Assembly: GCA_030549335.1 (NCBI GenBank)
Contig: JAUKPH010000018.1
Span: 1,178,001 to 1,242,000, forward strand
From: Pontederia crassipes
Lineage: Eukaryota; Streptophyta; Magnoliopsida; Commelinales; Pontederiaceae
Direction of reading: 5' to 3'
Length of the DNA: 64,000 nucleotides
Positions within the stretch are counted from its first letter, which is position 1. Every line of letters begins with the position of its first letter. The notes beneath the pieces were generated by a model. It was not told the DNA's origin, searched no databases, and was given only the letters and a program-made list of their open reading frames with translations. Position numbers and translations under genes: made by a program. Shown here in pieces: positions 48,693-62,390 of this stretch.

Positions 48693-50206
48693 AGAAGTAC
48701 TACAATATAGGAGACTAACTTATGAGGTCTACATGATAGCCATGTGCTTAAGTCTTAGCCATGCAGAGAAACATACATGGAGCATTCAATAGATATGATA
48801 TATCACTCTAAGTTGCACGAGAATAAACTATGAGAAAGAGGCATGCACCAGTAATATGAGATCAATACAATACTTAGACGATACTACTCATTTATTCCAC
48901 TAGCAATAGGTAGATAGGAAGAGACATCAAGTAGAATCAGTGTGTTAAAAAGAAGAAGCATACCACATCCAAATGGCATAAGTATGGAACACATTTTAGT
49001 ATGCATACACTAGTTGCAGAACAAAAGGATAGTTCTATTGGTTATAAATTAGGACCCCACACTTGAGACGGCATGTATGTGCTAATGCAACATATAGGAC
49101 AGGAGATGTACAATAGGCAGCACAATATAATGAAAAGGAAAAATGGGAAAAAATGAAGAACATTCGAATACCTTCCAGTAAATTTCGGCCGGAGAGTACA
49201 CTTCCTCGCGAAACTTGTGAAAGAACACACCTATTATCTGGACGAACATACATTCTAATTAGAAAAAAATCGTCACATTAATAATACAACTACATGAACA
49301 AACACTAGCATAATGATAAATTATTTTTATGAAACATGCTAAACTATGTTTACAAACAAGAGGATCCAAAAATAATTGTGACATTTAAAATTGAACATCA
49401 TTCTGTCCTAAATTATTGACCATTGCAAGAAATAAAAGGGAAAAAAATTTCCAGAAGGCTTATCGCTCCCCTACTCCAAGAGGATTGCTATAAACGGTGG
49501 CCGCCCCTTGGTCATGGAGAGAGAAGAAAAAGAAGCGACGGACGGTGAGAGCCGTGATTCATCCCCGGCTCGCGAGTGGAGGAGCAGGAGAGTGGGAGGT
49601 GAGGATCATCTCCCGCTCACGAGTGGAGAAGGAGAAGAGGAGCTCTTCTTCGTCTACTGCTCGCTAGTGGAGAGAGGGTGGCCGTGTGAATCGGAAAGAT
49701 GTCTGCAAACTCGACGAAGGAAGGAGGGAGGGAACAAACAAGAGAAACCGAGCGATAGAAGAGCAATGTCAAATGTTCGAGGATGTCAGTAACAGTCGTC
49801 GGAGATCTGAGACGAGATCTGACAAAGGAGTACAACACAGATCGTAAATTGGGAAGAAGGAAGGCTTCTTTACCTATTTGATCTAGTGCAGCGGCGAGGT
49901 GCGGAGACGTGCTTCTGCCCTAGTTTCGCACAAAAGGGGAAAAAGGGTTTGAGACGATGGTCGTTCTTTTTACCCTATCAATTTGTTGAACAATAAAATG
50001 ACATCATTGCCCTCAACGGATTATTCGTAATCCACTAAAATTGAAGAATACTATAACCTCAAAAACAACGGCCCAACCGGATTAAACATCCATCGTGATA
50101 TGTGCTACTATTGTCTCCTCTTAATTCTAATCCTCCGAGCGTTTGGCTGTATCCCTATGATTATCGCCTTATTCCATCGCTTAACCTGCAACCAAACGAC
50201 ACCTAA

Positions 50207-50829
50207 GAGGTCTGTAAGATACGATCGAAGAACTTCGGGATTTAAGGTAACTTTTTAGCGTCGCCAAGCAGAGCGATGCTAATTACATGCTAACGCGGTG
50301 CAAACTTATAAATTGAAAGATCACTTTATTGGCGACGCTAAGTTGACTCTAAGGTCGTCGTTGTAACGACACTACCGTGACATTGATTTTTTTTTATAAA
50401 ATTATATTCAAATAGGTTTATATTATAAGTTCATATTATATTATAAGAATATATTATAAGTTTATATTCAAATATGTTTTTATTATATTATAAGTTTATA
50501 TTATATGTATGAATATATATAATGTATGTATGTATGTATGTATGTATGTATGTATGTATGTATGTATGTATGTATGTATGTTAGGTCTATATTTATAAAC
50601 TATAAGTGTAATGCAGTTCATACATACATATATATGTGTGTGTGTATTATAGGTCTATTTGTATATATACATATGTATACATGTATATATCTATATGAAT
50701 GTATATATGTATATGAATGTATATAGTTAGCGACACAACCAAAGGAACAAACAAAGGAAGGTAACAAAGCACATATGCATCGCTATTTCGGCGCTATATC
50801 AAGGCAAAAAAAATTCAGAAGTTTCAATT
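50207..50829. other. Spacer with GCGTCGC motifs
   Basis: Right of the PIF/Harbinger element. Inverted GCGTCGCC/GGCGACGC words occur at 50260-50345, and GTTAGCGACAC at about 50727, suggesting a degraded CACTA-like subterminal region. No ends or genes could be fixed. It contains the ATGT microsatellite listed next. Confidence 0.4.
50523..50582. repeat. (ATGT)15 microsatellite
   Basis: About 60 bp of uninterrupted tetranucleotide. The Met-Tyr-Val-Cys repeat frame it creates is not a gene. Confidence 0.97.
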
Positions 50830-52982
50830 CATTTCTGAATGTAAACATAATAGAAATAGACACATTTTACAATATGACATTTGTCCTTTGTCTAAGCAAG
50901 CTAGACTTCCATTTACTGATATTGGAGAAAGATGTAAGAATCATTTACAAATGATACACATTGATATTTGGGGACCTTATAAACTTGATTCTCATAATGG
51001 AAATAAATACTTTTTTTACTGTAGTTGATGACTATAGTGGATTGACTTGGGTGTATATGCTTAAAACAAAGTCTGAATTCTTAAGTATCTGAAGCAGATT
51101 ATTATAATAGTGGAACCTCAATATGATACTAAAATCAAAGATGTGGGGTCAGACAATGGAGTTGAATTCTTTAGTAATGAATGCATCAAGTTTTTAATGG
51201 ATAGAGTACATCAAATATAATGTCCCTATAGTCCACAACAAAATGGACTTGTTGAAAGAAAGCATAAGTATCTTCTAGACACAACAAGTGTCTTATCATT
51301 TCATAGTACAATGCTAATCAAATTCTAGGATGAAAGTAGTAGAGCTGATTAATAGAGTAACTTTGAAAGTATTGGATAATAAATCTGCCTATCAAAAGTT
51401 TTTTTTTAACAAAGTTCCTGAAATAAAACACATCAAGGTATTTGGGTATTTGTGCTATATCACAAATTTAAATGTTTTTTATAAGTTTGGAGCTCGAGCT
51501 TCTCCTACATAATTCATGGGTTATGCTATCAATCACAAAGGTTATAAGTACATAAATCTTACTACAAATAAGTTTTCAATTAGCATAAAGGTTCTATTCT
51601 ATGAAGATATATTTCCATTCTCTTTAAAGAAGCCTTGGAAATATTTTAAAATTCCAAATACATTTTCCAATTTGATGTTGTGTTGCCAGAAAAAAGTTTT
51701 CTTTCCTACATAGACTTTTACAAGTGAAATCCTACAAAAGAATTCAAAAAAAAAAAAAAAACTCATTCTCCATCTTTGTCTCCACTTAATCTTGATGTCT
51801 CTCTATTTCAATCCTAACCAGCCTGTTAGACCAAAGAGAGTTACAATGCAACTTGCTTGGATGAAATACTATGTTACCGATTCCAGAAAGCCATATCCAT
51901 TGGCAAATTTTGTTTCATATGATTAGTTAAGTCACTCCTATAATTTTATTGAACCCACTACCTATCCATAAGCAGCTCAAAATCAAGAGTGGGTAGAGTC
52001 TATGAAGCTAGAATTGAAAGCTCTAGAAGCAAATAAAATATGGTACATTGTTAACTTGCCTCCAATAATGAAAGCAGTAGGTGGTAAATGGGTATTGAAA
52101 ATTAAACTCCATTTAGATGGCATGGTTGAGCGATATAAGGCGCGATTGGTGGCAAAAGGTTTCAATCAGCAGGAGGGAATTGATTTAAAGATACGTTTTC
52201 TCTAGTTGCCAAAGTCGTGACCATTTAATCATTCATAATAACTGCTGCTCAAAAGAATTTTCCTATTTATCATTTAGATGTGAATAATGCATTTCTCAAT
52301 GGGGAGTTATTTGAGGAGGTTTTCATGCAAGTGCACCTGGTCAGCTCCAAACAAAGTTTGTAAATATGGGTGTTCACGAGTCGGGTTAGACTCGACCCGT
52401 GAACAAATCCAACCCGACCCGTCAAAATTTGGTCGGGTTAGGTTGAGCCTCTTTTAAGAGGCAAATCTGACCCAACCCGACCCGATTCGGGTCGGGTGGT
52501 CGGGTTACCATTTTTTTTATTTTTTTCTTATTATTTTTATATATTTAATATTTATTTTAAGTATAAAATAGGTTTTTCAAACATTTAAATATTATTTTCA
52601 TAATTAAAATATTTTATTTTAATATTTTTTAATATTTTAAATTGAATATAGGCTTAAAATTAATTTAAAATGTAAAAAATTAAAAACAATAAATGGTCAG
52701 TCTTGGGGTCGGGTCGAGTGCACTCAGGTTGGGATTTTCCAACCCGTACTCGACCCGACCACCCTTCGGGTCGGGGTCGAGTTGGGTCGATCCGATCCAG
52801 TGAACACCCCTATTTGTAAACTTCAAAAGTTCCTTTATGGATTAAAATAGGCATATCGACAATGGTATTCAAAGTTTTTTGAAGTGTTATTAGTTGTTGA
52901 ACTTGTCCAAAGTTGAAATGACTATACACTGTTAATTAAAATAGTTGATGATCATTGTGTTGCTATATTGGTATATGTGGAT
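50830..52982 (+). mobile_element. Ty1/copia fossil, left part (integrase and part of reverse transcriptase)
   Basis: The plus strand carries copia integrase words (a HIDIWGPY block near 50960 and a VDDYSGLTWVYMLK block near 51030), followed by a reverse transcriptase region beginning near 51990. The element is an old, 5'-truncated copy with many breaks, and no LTR or gag was found. It is interrupted by a hAT MITE at 52365-52812 and by a complete Ty3/gypsy element from 52983; its remainder resumes at 61672. Confidence 0.88.
52365..52812. mobile_element. hAT-type MITE nested in the copia fossil
   Basis: The ends TATGGGTGTTCAC and TAGGGGTGTTCAC (reversed) match at 12 of 13 bases. Perfect 8-bp duplications TTTGTAAA lie at 52357-52364 and 52813-52820, as hAT insertion requires. 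The 448-bp body has GTCGGGTC/GACCCGAC-rich arms around an AT-rich core and no coding capacity. Confidence 0.9.
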
Positions 52983-54974
52983 TGTAACGCCCTCAAATCG
53001 ACCTTCACCACGTGGCGAAGACCAATCTGGAGATGCTACGACATGCTATAACTTTGAACATCATATTGTTCATATCTCAATCAAGAATCGAAACACGTCA
53101 GTGGAATAAAGAATAAATAAAGAAATAAATAAAGAAAAAGGATAACTTTAATTGCGGAAGTCTAAAAGTGGCTGTATCATCTTTAAAAAATAAAAATGAA
53201 GTCCTACATCATGAATCTATAAATGCGGAAGGAAAATAAATCTAATAAGCCATGTGGTTCATGTGCTTTCTTCCTTCCAGAGCTTCGTCACCACACACCT
53301 ACTCTACCTCGTTACTTACCTGGCCATGTGAAAATCAGACACAGGGGAGGAGGTCCTCCCGTAAACTTTACAGTCTAGTAGGGAACCACATGATGTACAA
53401 TGCATAACATGAATTGCATAATCAGAAGTAAAAAGACATACTTAGCTTGACATGAAATGTGAAACATGAGAGCATCATATACAATGCATAAATGATGCTA
53501 GAAATCTTGTAATCATGACATGAGAATATCGATAACTTGACTTGACGTTCATGCTTGCTTGTCTTGTTCATACTTGTTAATCTTGATTCATGTTTGGAAA
53601 TCAGGGTGACTTTAGGTGCTTTTAATTCTTGTGGTATGCCGAGCAAATGATACAGTCTTGTGCGGGTCAATGGATGATCAAACCATGACCAAGGGAGCTA
53701 CCCTTATCTTGAGACACTTGGCCTGAACTGACAACCCATTATTCATCTTCTATCTGAATTTATTAATAGCTTTGAAATCTTGTTATTCTTTGTTCAATCA
53801 TGACATGGAAACGAAAAGGATTAGTGGTAGAGTGAATCATCTTGTAAAGTCATACTTTGAATTATGGATGGATCATGGACAAATTAGATAGCATTAATTC
53901 AATCATCATTATGACAGGAATAGCCTATATACATTTCAGGGTCAAGAATTTACTAATAAACATGTAAGAAAAGGAATTGTTGGAAATCGGTTGACCGATT
54001 CTAGGAAACGATTGACTGGTGATCTTTGGATCGGTCGATCGATCTGCTTGGATCGATCGATCGGTGGGTTTAGCAAACCTAACACTAGGACAGACAGGTC
54101 GGTCAGTTCGTTCGATTGAACGGTCGGCAAATGGGGGTTCGGGGATCGGTCGACTAGTCAGGTCATAATACAGGTGGACCGGTCGATCGGTCGATATATA
54201 AATGAAATCGCAAGAGGGATCAGTGAATCGGTCGACCAGTGTTTAACAATGCACAAGGATCGGTCGACCGGTTGGCGTCCTGTAGAAACTCCAAATCACG
54301 AAAAATTCTTAAAACCCCTAGCATGATAACGTCCTAACTTAGTCTCTACTCCCTAGAAATCAATCAAACAATAATATAACTACAAAGATCAAAACCTAAT
54401 TGCAATTCATCAAGAAATTAAATCAATCAAGAAATCAGACAATCAAAACGATAACCTTGGAACCTTCTTATTGATTTCTACTTTACAGAATCAATTAGGA
54501 CATGGGTTAAAACAATTCAGAGGTCATGCAAGGTGATTTCAGTTCACCCACCTCTGTTCACGATTAATCCATTCTTCGGTTCGTCAGAAAATTGATCAAT
54601 CACATCCTTTGTCCTATCCCCGTACCTCCTGTTCTCCCTCAAATCGACCACTGCATGTAAGGATTTCGATGAGGAGGACGTGAGGAGAACACTAAGATCT
54701 AAGAACACAATAGAGAGAAAGAAGGGAGGTCTAGGACTTGCCTCCTGATCTGTCCAGCGCCCCAAAACAAAATTCCAGGGCAAATTTCTTGAGAATTTGA
54801 TGAAAGGGGATTAAGACATGATTTGTTTCTATCTTATATGACTCCTGTTCCAACTAATCTAATATGATTCAAAATAATCAGATTAATTCCCTGATTTGTG
54901 AAGATCAACTAATAGGTGGAGTCCTTAATTTGATTGGCATTGGATTTTTTTTTATGTTTGGACCGGTTGTTACA
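52983..54974 (-). repeat. 3' LTR of the Ty3/gypsy element
   Basis: 1992 bp beginning TGTAACGCC and ending GGTTGTTACA on the plus strand. It includes a GGTCGACC-type palindrome cluster at about 53985-54290. It is about 117 bp longer than its partner because of length differences between the two. Confidence 0.92.
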
Positions 54975-57900
54975 TTCTTACCTCTTAAAAGAAAATCCAT
55001 CCTCGAATTTTACACTAAGTAGAGGGCTTACCGAAAAGATGAGGGTATTCTTTGCGCATTTTCGACTCGAGTTCCCATGTCGTATCATCGCCCTGATGGT
55101 AACGCCAAGCTATTCGAACCATGTGTACATCCTTGTTCTTCTGTCGTTGCACCTTGTGTTCCACTATGTGCATCGGGTACTCAACGAAGGTAAGGTCTGC
55201 AGCTAGATCTGGCTCTTCTATCCTTAGAACATTTGCAGCATCGTGCTTGTACTTTTTGATCATAGATATATGGAATATGTTATGCACTCTCCCATAAGAT
55301 GGGGGTAGAGCCAGTATGCATGCTGCCTCGTCTACCAACTCAAGTATCTCGAAGGGACCTACATAGCGAGGACTGAGTTTTTCTCGCTTGCTGAATCTCA
55401 TGACTCATTTCATAAGGAAAACCTTCAGAAGAACTTGGTCACCGGCTTGGAAAATTTGCTCTCTTCTGCCCTTATCAGCATAACTATTTTGTCGGCCTTG
55501 AGCTGTTTTCATTCTCTGCTTGATCAATTCAATCTTTTCAGCATATTCCGCTTCTTTCACTTCTTCCTTACTCATAATCTTCTCCTCGTCTATTTCACTC
55601 CAGTGGGCAGATGAACGGCAAGATCGTCCATATAAAGCCTCAAAGGATGTCATTCCAATACTAGAATGGTAGCTATTGTTATAAGCAAATTCAAAATATG
55701 CTCATCTCAACTACCCTGCCAATCTAAAGCACAGGCCCGCAACATGTCCTCTAGTGTTTGGATGGTCCTCTCAGACTGCCCATCTGTCCGCGGGTGAAAC
55801 GTTGTGCTAAAATTTAGCCTTGTATCAAAGGCTTGTTGCATGCTCTTCTAGAATCTAGCAGTGAATCTGGGGTCTCGATTAGACACTATGAACTTTGGGA
55901 TACCATGAAGTCTAACTACTTCCCTCACATATAAGTCCAGCAGACTCTCTACTGATTGTTTCCATCGGATGGGAATAAAATGTGCCGCCTTCGTGAACCT
56001 ATCTACGACTACCCATATGGCATCATAACCTTTCTTAATCCTAGGCAAATTAGACACAAAATCCATAGTGATCTTATCCCACTTCTATTGTGGGATTTCT
56101 AAATGCTTCAACTTGCCATATGGTCGTTGATACTTAATCTTGACTTGTTGGCACACTAGACATCGAGATACATATTCTGCTATCTCCCTTTTCATGTCAG
56201 ACCACCAATAATTGCGCTGTACATCATTGTACATCTTAGTACTACCGGGGTGGATAGCGAATTCCGACTTGTGGCACTCATCCAGTACCTCTCACCAGAC
56301 ATCAGTATATGTGGGAGTCCACAACCTGTCCCGATATCTAATTTCTCTATATGTGGGGATCTAGAAATCTTTTGGTTTGTTCTTGCATCTTTTCAGGATC
56401 TTCTGATATTCTGGATCCACTTTCTGAGCTGCTATGATTCTGTCTATTAAGCTGGACTTCATCTGATGCATCATCCATAGAGCTCCATTAGTGTTATGCT
56501 TGGGACACCATTGCTCAATCTCCTCCAGCATCTCGTTCTCGCATAGTCTCGTATAGGCTAGCGAGCTTTTCCACTTCCTACTTAATGCATCATCGATTGA
56601 ATTTGCTTTACCAGGGTGGTAATTGATAGCAAATTCATAGTTCTTGAGAAGCTCAAGCCATCGACGTTGCCTCATATTAAGATCCCTCTGATCGAAGATG
56701 TACTTGAGACTCTTGTGGTCGGTGAAGATCTCGAATGTCTCTTCATACAAATAATGCCTCCAGATCTTCAAGGCAAAGACCACTGTCGCCAATTCCAAGT
56801 CATGTGTGGGGTAATTGACCTCATGCTTCTTCAGCTGCCGTGAAGCATAGGCAACTACTTTGCCGTGTTGCATCAATACACAGCCCAACCCTATCCTATA
56901 TGCATCATTGTAGACCATGTAACCTCCACTGCCTGTCAGTATGGTGAAAACTGGTGTCGAAGTCAGACGGTCCTTCAGAGTTTGGAAACTCTGTTCACAC
57001 TTGTCTATCCAAATAAATTTTTCTGCCTTCTTCGTGAGATTCGTGAGGGGTGCAGCAATTTTGGAGAAGTACATGATAAACCTCCTATAATAATATGCCA
57101 AACCAAGGAAGTTGCGAATCTCAAAAGCATTCTTCAGTCTTACCCAATTTGTCACTGCTTCTACTTTTGCAGGGTCTACCACAATGCCCTTCTTGAAGAC
57201 TATATGCCATAAGAACATTATCTCCTTCAGTCAGAATTTACACTTTGAAAACTTGCTATAAAGCTTGTGCTGCCTCAGGGTCTCCAGCACTATCCTGAGG
57301 TGCTCTCGGTGTTGTTCTGGACTGGAAGAGTAGATCAGAATGTCATCCACAAATATGATGACAAACTGATTTAGGTATGGTCGAAAGACCCTGTTCATTA
57401 AATCCATGAATGCTGCGAGAGATTCGTCAGTCCAAACGGCATGATAAAAAATTCGTAGTGGCCATATCTTGACCGAAAGACAATTTTTGATATATCTTCC
57501 TCGACCACTCTCAGCTGGTGGTAGCCACTACGTAGGTTGATCTTGGAGAACACCGATGCTTTTGACAATTGATCGAAAAGATCATCTATGCGAGGTAGGG
57601 GGTACTTATTCTTCACAGTCACTTTATTGAGCATCCTATAATCGATGCAGAGCCGCATGGAGCCGTCCTTCTTCTTGATGAACAAGACCGGTGTGCCCTA
57701 AGGTGAAACGCTCGGTCTGATAAATCCTTTATCTAATAGCTCATGTATATGCTTTTTTAATTCTTGCATCTCAGCAGGCGCCATGCGGTATTGTCCTTGG
57801 CAGGAGCTCTATCTTGAAGTCAATCTCACGCTTTGGTGGTAGTCGAGATGTGTCCTCAGGAAACACATCTGGAAACTCTCGTACCACATCTACTACTTGG

Positions 57901-59791
57901 AGCTCAGTGACATGGGCATCTGTCTTGACTACACTTGCTAAGTACCCGTAGCATCCTTTCTAAAGTAACTTTTGTGCTTTAATGACTGAGACGATGATCT
58001 TATTCTTGGTTGATGGAGTGCCTCTAATTACCGCCTTGGGCTTGCCTTGAGTGCCAATGATAATTTTCTTCTGCTTACAATGCAAGCTGCGTTGTGATAT
58101 GAAAGCTAGTCCATCTCGAGGGTAACGTCATAGTCGATCATCGGGATGACTATAAGGTTTACAGAAAAATTCTTCCTTTCTACAATAACAGGTACATTCG
58201 GAATGTATCTAGCAGCATGGAGAGTCCCCATAGGTGTGCTCGCCCGCATAGCATGGGATATGTGATTTAAAGGCAAACTAAGAGTTTGGGCACATGACTC
58301 TGAAATAAATGAGTGTGTAGCCCCAAAGTAGTAGTAGACAAATTGGCGATAGGGAGGGTACCTCTAATGACATCATTGTCATTTTGAGCTGCTTCTGCTT
58401 CCAGGTTGTGCACATGTCCCTGCACAACGGGGTTTGCACCTCCTATTGTCCGATTATCTCGGCCTCTTCTGACAGCCTGTGTGCAATTCCGAATGAAATG
58501 TCCGAATTATCCACACTGAATGCATGCACCACTCAGTCTGCGACACTCTCCATCATGGTGATGATCACAGTGAGGACATAAGGATTTCTGTGGTACTTGT
58601 GACTGGCGCGGTGGTGGTGGTAGCTGTCTCAATGGCTGAGCCTGTAATGGCGTTGGGCGTGGTTGAGCTTGAGCTTGGCGCGGGGCATCCCTCTGTGGGT
58701 ACGGCCTGTAACATTGATCACGACGATCGTCTCTCCTGAACGACCGATGATCATCTGTTCGAGGCCTGGGCTGTGGCTTAGCTGGAGTTTTGGCCTTGCG
58801 TTTAGCTTGATCTTTCTTCATACGTGTAGCCAACCTCACTTCCTTCTCCAAATTCTCGCAATCTCCAGATAGGACTTCAGTCTTCAATGCTTGTTGCAGC
58901 CCATTGATAAACTTGTTGGTTCTAATGCGCCCTTCAAATGACATCAGGCAATACTGTTCCAATAGGATGAATTGAGTGTGGTAATCAGCCACAAACATGG
59001 TTTCCTGTTGCAGTTGCAGGAACTCCTCTTGCTTGTTGATGCGATCATGTTCGGGTGTGTAGCGAGCCATGAAAGCCTTCTTAAACTCTTCCCATACAAT
59101 TTCATCTTCTTCCAGCCCTCTGAACTTGGTAGCCCTTGTAGTCTTCCACCAACCTATTGCAGTATTAGTAAGCATGTTAATGGCATATAAGACCTTGCGT
59201 TTGTCAGCGCACCTCATCAACTTGAAAATACGGTCCATGGTCTTTATCCACTCCTCAGCCTTGAAAAAGTCTGCCTTTCCGTCATACGGAGACGGGTGCA
59301 GCTTTAGAAAGGTTTGAGTTGTGTCTTTAGATGCTTCATGACGTGCTCCCTGATTACGACGCCTAGACGCCGGTGGACTGCCTCCTGTCTGACTACCCTC
59401 AGGTGGGGCAACCTTATCAAAGTGCTCTTCCATTGGCGCTCTAGTTGCGCGACCTCTGCCTCGTCCGCGACTTGGGGCACAACCTCGGCCACGACCCGGC
59501 TGAGCCCCTATCTCAGGGAGTGGGCCTTCCAGTACCTCATGAGCATTCTGGCCTGATTTGGCCATCTGCTCTTGAATCTGTTCTGACCGTCATGACATGC
59601 TTATCCTCTAATCATAAAAGATATCATACATTAATAAACAATAATTTATCTTAAACATAAACTTGACTTACATTATTTTTCGATGGAGGATGTGGCGATT
59701 GCTCGGCGATAGCACATGAACTATTACTATACTATACTATCTTACATCTTATACAATAGGACGTCAAGAGAGTCCTGACTTTAAGCTTTGA

Positions 59792-61666
59792 TGTAACGCT
59801 ACCAAATCGATCTTGACCACGTGGCGAAGACCAACTTGGAGACGCTACGTCATGCTATAACTTTGACCATCCTATTGACCATATGTCAGTCAAAAACTAA
59901 GACACGATAACGGAATAAAGAATAATAAATAAAAAAGGTTAACTTTAATTGCGGAAGTCTAAAAATGGTTGCATCATCTTTAAGAAATAAAAATGAAATT
60001 CTACATCATGAATCTATAAATGCGTAAGGAAAAGAAATCTAATAAGCCCTGTGGTTCATGTGCTTTCTTGCCGCCGGAGCTTCGTCACCACACACCTACT
60101 CCACCTCGTCACTCACCTGGCCCTGTGGAAATCAGACACAGGGGAGGAGGTCCTCCTATAAGCTTTACAGCCTAGTGGGGAATCACATGATATATAATGC
60201 ATAACATGAATAGCATAATCAGAAGTAAAAAGGCATACTTAGCTTGATATGACATGAGAATATCGATAACTTGACTTGACATTCATGCTTGCTTGTCTTG
60301 TTCATACTTGTTAATCTTGATTCATGTTTGGAAATCAGGGTGACTTTAAGTGCCTTTAATTCTTGGGGTATCCCGAGCAAACGATATAGTCTTGTGCGGA
60401 TCAATGGGTGATCAAACAATGATCAAGGGAACTACCCTTATCTTGAGACACTTGGCTTCAACTGATAACTCATTATTCATCTTCTATCTGAATTTATTAA
60501 TAACTTTGAAATCTTGTTATTCTTTGTTCAATCATGACATGGAAACGAAAAGGATCAGTAGTAGAGTGAATCATCTTGTAAAGTCATACTTTGAATCATG
60601 GATGGATCATGGACAAATCAGATAGCATTAATTCAATCATCATTATGACAGGAATAGTCTATATACATATCAAGGTCAAGAATTTACTAATAAACATCTA
60701 AGAAAAGGAACTGTTAAAAATCAATCGACCGGTTCTAGGGGACGGTCGACCGGTGGGCTTTGGGTCGGTGTACCGGTCTGCTTGGATCGGTGGACCGGTG
60801 GGTTTAGCAAACCTAACACTAGGATAGACAGATCGGTCAGTTCATTCGGTTGAACGGTCGACAGATGGGGGTTCGGGGATCGGTCGACCGGTCAGGTCAT
60901 AATACAGGTGGATCGGTCAATCGATCGATATATAAATGAAATCGGTAGGATCGGTCGACCGATTGGCGTCCTGCAGAAACTCCAAATCACGAAAATTTCT
61001 TAAAAACCCTAGCATGATAACGTCCTAACCTAGTTTCTACTCCCTAGCAATCAATCAAACAATAATATAACTACAAAGATCAAAACCTAATTGCAATTCA
61101 TCAAGAAATTAAATCAATCAAGAAATCAAACAATCAAAACGATAACCTTGGAACCTTCTTATTGATTTCTACTTTACAGAATCAATTAGGGCATGGGTTA
61201 AAATAATTCAAAAGTCATGCAAGGTGATTTCATTTCATCCACCTTTGTTCGTGATTAATTCGTTCTTCGGTTTGCCGGAAAATTGATCAATCGTGTCCCT
61301 TGTCCTATCCCCGTACCTCCTGTTCTCCCTCAAATTGGTCACTGTCTATAAGGATTTCGATGAGGAGGACGTGAGGGGAACGCTAAGATCAAAGAACACA
61401 ATAGAGAGAAAGAAGGGAGGTCTTGTCGGCTTGCCTCCTGATCTGTCCAGTGCCTCAAAACAAAACTCCAGGGCAAATTTCATGAGATTTTGATGTAAGG
61501 GGATTAGGGCATGATTTGTTCCTATCTTATAGGACTCCTCTTCCAACTAATCTAATCTGATTCAAAGTAATCAGATTAATTCCCTGATTTGTGGAGATCA
61601 ACTAATAGGTAGAGTCCTTAATTTGATTGTCATTGGGTTTTTTTTCTGTTTGGGCCGGTTGTTACA
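59792..61666 (-). repeat. 5' LTR of the Ty3/gypsy element
   Basis: 1875 bp beginning TGTAACGCT and ending GGTTGTTACA on the plus strand. The palindrome cluster is at about 60715-60970. It pairs along its length with 52983-54974. Confidence 0.92.
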
Positions 61667-61671
61667 TGGAT

Positions 61672-62390
61672 GACATATTGTTGACTGACACATGTCCTAA
61701 ACTTATTCAAGCTGCAAAGTCTCATCTTATGTCACATTTCAAATTAAAGGATTTGGTCAATCGTAAATTCTTTCTTGGAATGGAAATTTGTTGGTCTTTC
61801 AAAGGAATTGTACTCACTCAACGAAAATATACAGTATCATTATTGACATGGATTTTAATGATTCGAAACCGGTTCATACTCCTCTTGAAGAGAATGTTAA
61901 ATTTACTACCTTTGAGTGTGATCAGCATATGGCTAAAAATAATGTCATTGCTGACAAACTTCTTGATATATTTGACCAAATTAGGCCTGATATCACTTTT
62001 GTTGTACGTCATCTTAGTCGGTTCATGCATTAACTAAAAACATCTTATTTGAATGCTGTTTTTTTGCATTATTAAATACTTGAAGTTTTCTTTAGGTCGT
62101 GGTCTATTTTTTCGAGCTGAAATCAACTCTTGTATAGCAGCTTTCTCATGCTGATTTAGCATCTTGTCTTTTTTCGAGAAAATCAGTCTTTGCGTTTTGC
62201 GTTAAGTTTGGATCTCCTCTAGTTTGTTGGACATCAAAGAAGCAGAAGATTGTTTTTCGTTTTTCAGGTGAGGCGGAGTATCATAATGTAGCTAGTGTTC
62301 TTACTGAGCTCCTATGGTTATATTGTTTATTTTCTAAACTTCATATGGTTGTTCAATTACCAATTCCTTATTCACTGAAAGCAGGACACC
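61672..62390 (+). mobile_element. Ty1/copia fossil, right part (reverse transcriptase end and RNase H)
   Basis: This is the continuation of the copia element after the gypsy insertion: the rest of the reverse transcriptase, then RNase H words around 62210-62380 (a CWTSKKQK block and a GEAEYHNVA block). It is heavily broken. The 3' LTR was not recognised; the right limit is where copia similarity ends. Confidence 0.85.

Larger units (their letters stand above)
42553..50203 (-). mobile_element. PIF/Harbinger DNA transposon, about 7.65 kb, with both genes
   Basis: The left end GGGCCTGTTTGGTAGCGG and the reversed right end GGTGTCGTTTGGTTGCAG are related PIF-type termini. Perfect TAA duplications lie at 42550-42552 and 50204-50206. 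The minus strand encodes, in order, a Myb/SANT-like protein and a DDE transposase, listed separately. Both reading frames carry a few defects, so this copy is probably inactive, although it is recent enough to keep clean ends and gene structure. The 2.6 kb between the left end and the transposase has no recognised coding content. Confidence 0.9.
52983..61666 (-). mobile_element. Ty3/gypsy chromovirus-type LTR retrotransposon, whole in outline, nested in the copia fossil
   Basis: About 8.7 kb, oriented on the minus strand. The 5' LTR is 61666-59792 and the 3' LTR 54974-52983. Both have TGTAAC...GTTACA ends, and the pair is flanked by perfect 5-bp duplications TGGAT (52978-52982 and 61667-61671). 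Between the LTRs, in order: gag with a CCHC-type knuckle (59565-58507), protease region, reverse transcriptase (about 57700-57200), RNase H (57218-56361 region), integrase (about 56300-55405) and a C-terminal chromodomain-like segment (55401-55015). The LTRs look roughly 88-90% alike by eye, so the insertion is not recent, and the coding region is broken in several places. The chromodomain and LTR ends suggest the Tekay/Del clade (inference). Both LTRs contain a cluster of GGTCGACC-type palindromes. Confidence 0.92.

Noticed and set aside
49508-49838. Arg/Glu/Ser-rich frames near the right end of the PIF/Harbinger element
   Set aside because: They come from an internal GAG/GTG-rich repeat in the transposon's upstream region and do not resemble either transposon protein.
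50526-50726. Open frame of repeated MYVC
   Set aside because: Translation of an ATGT microsatellite.
58384-59654. Plus-strand open frames opposite the gypsy gag region
   Set aside because: They are shadows of the minus-strand gag sequence.
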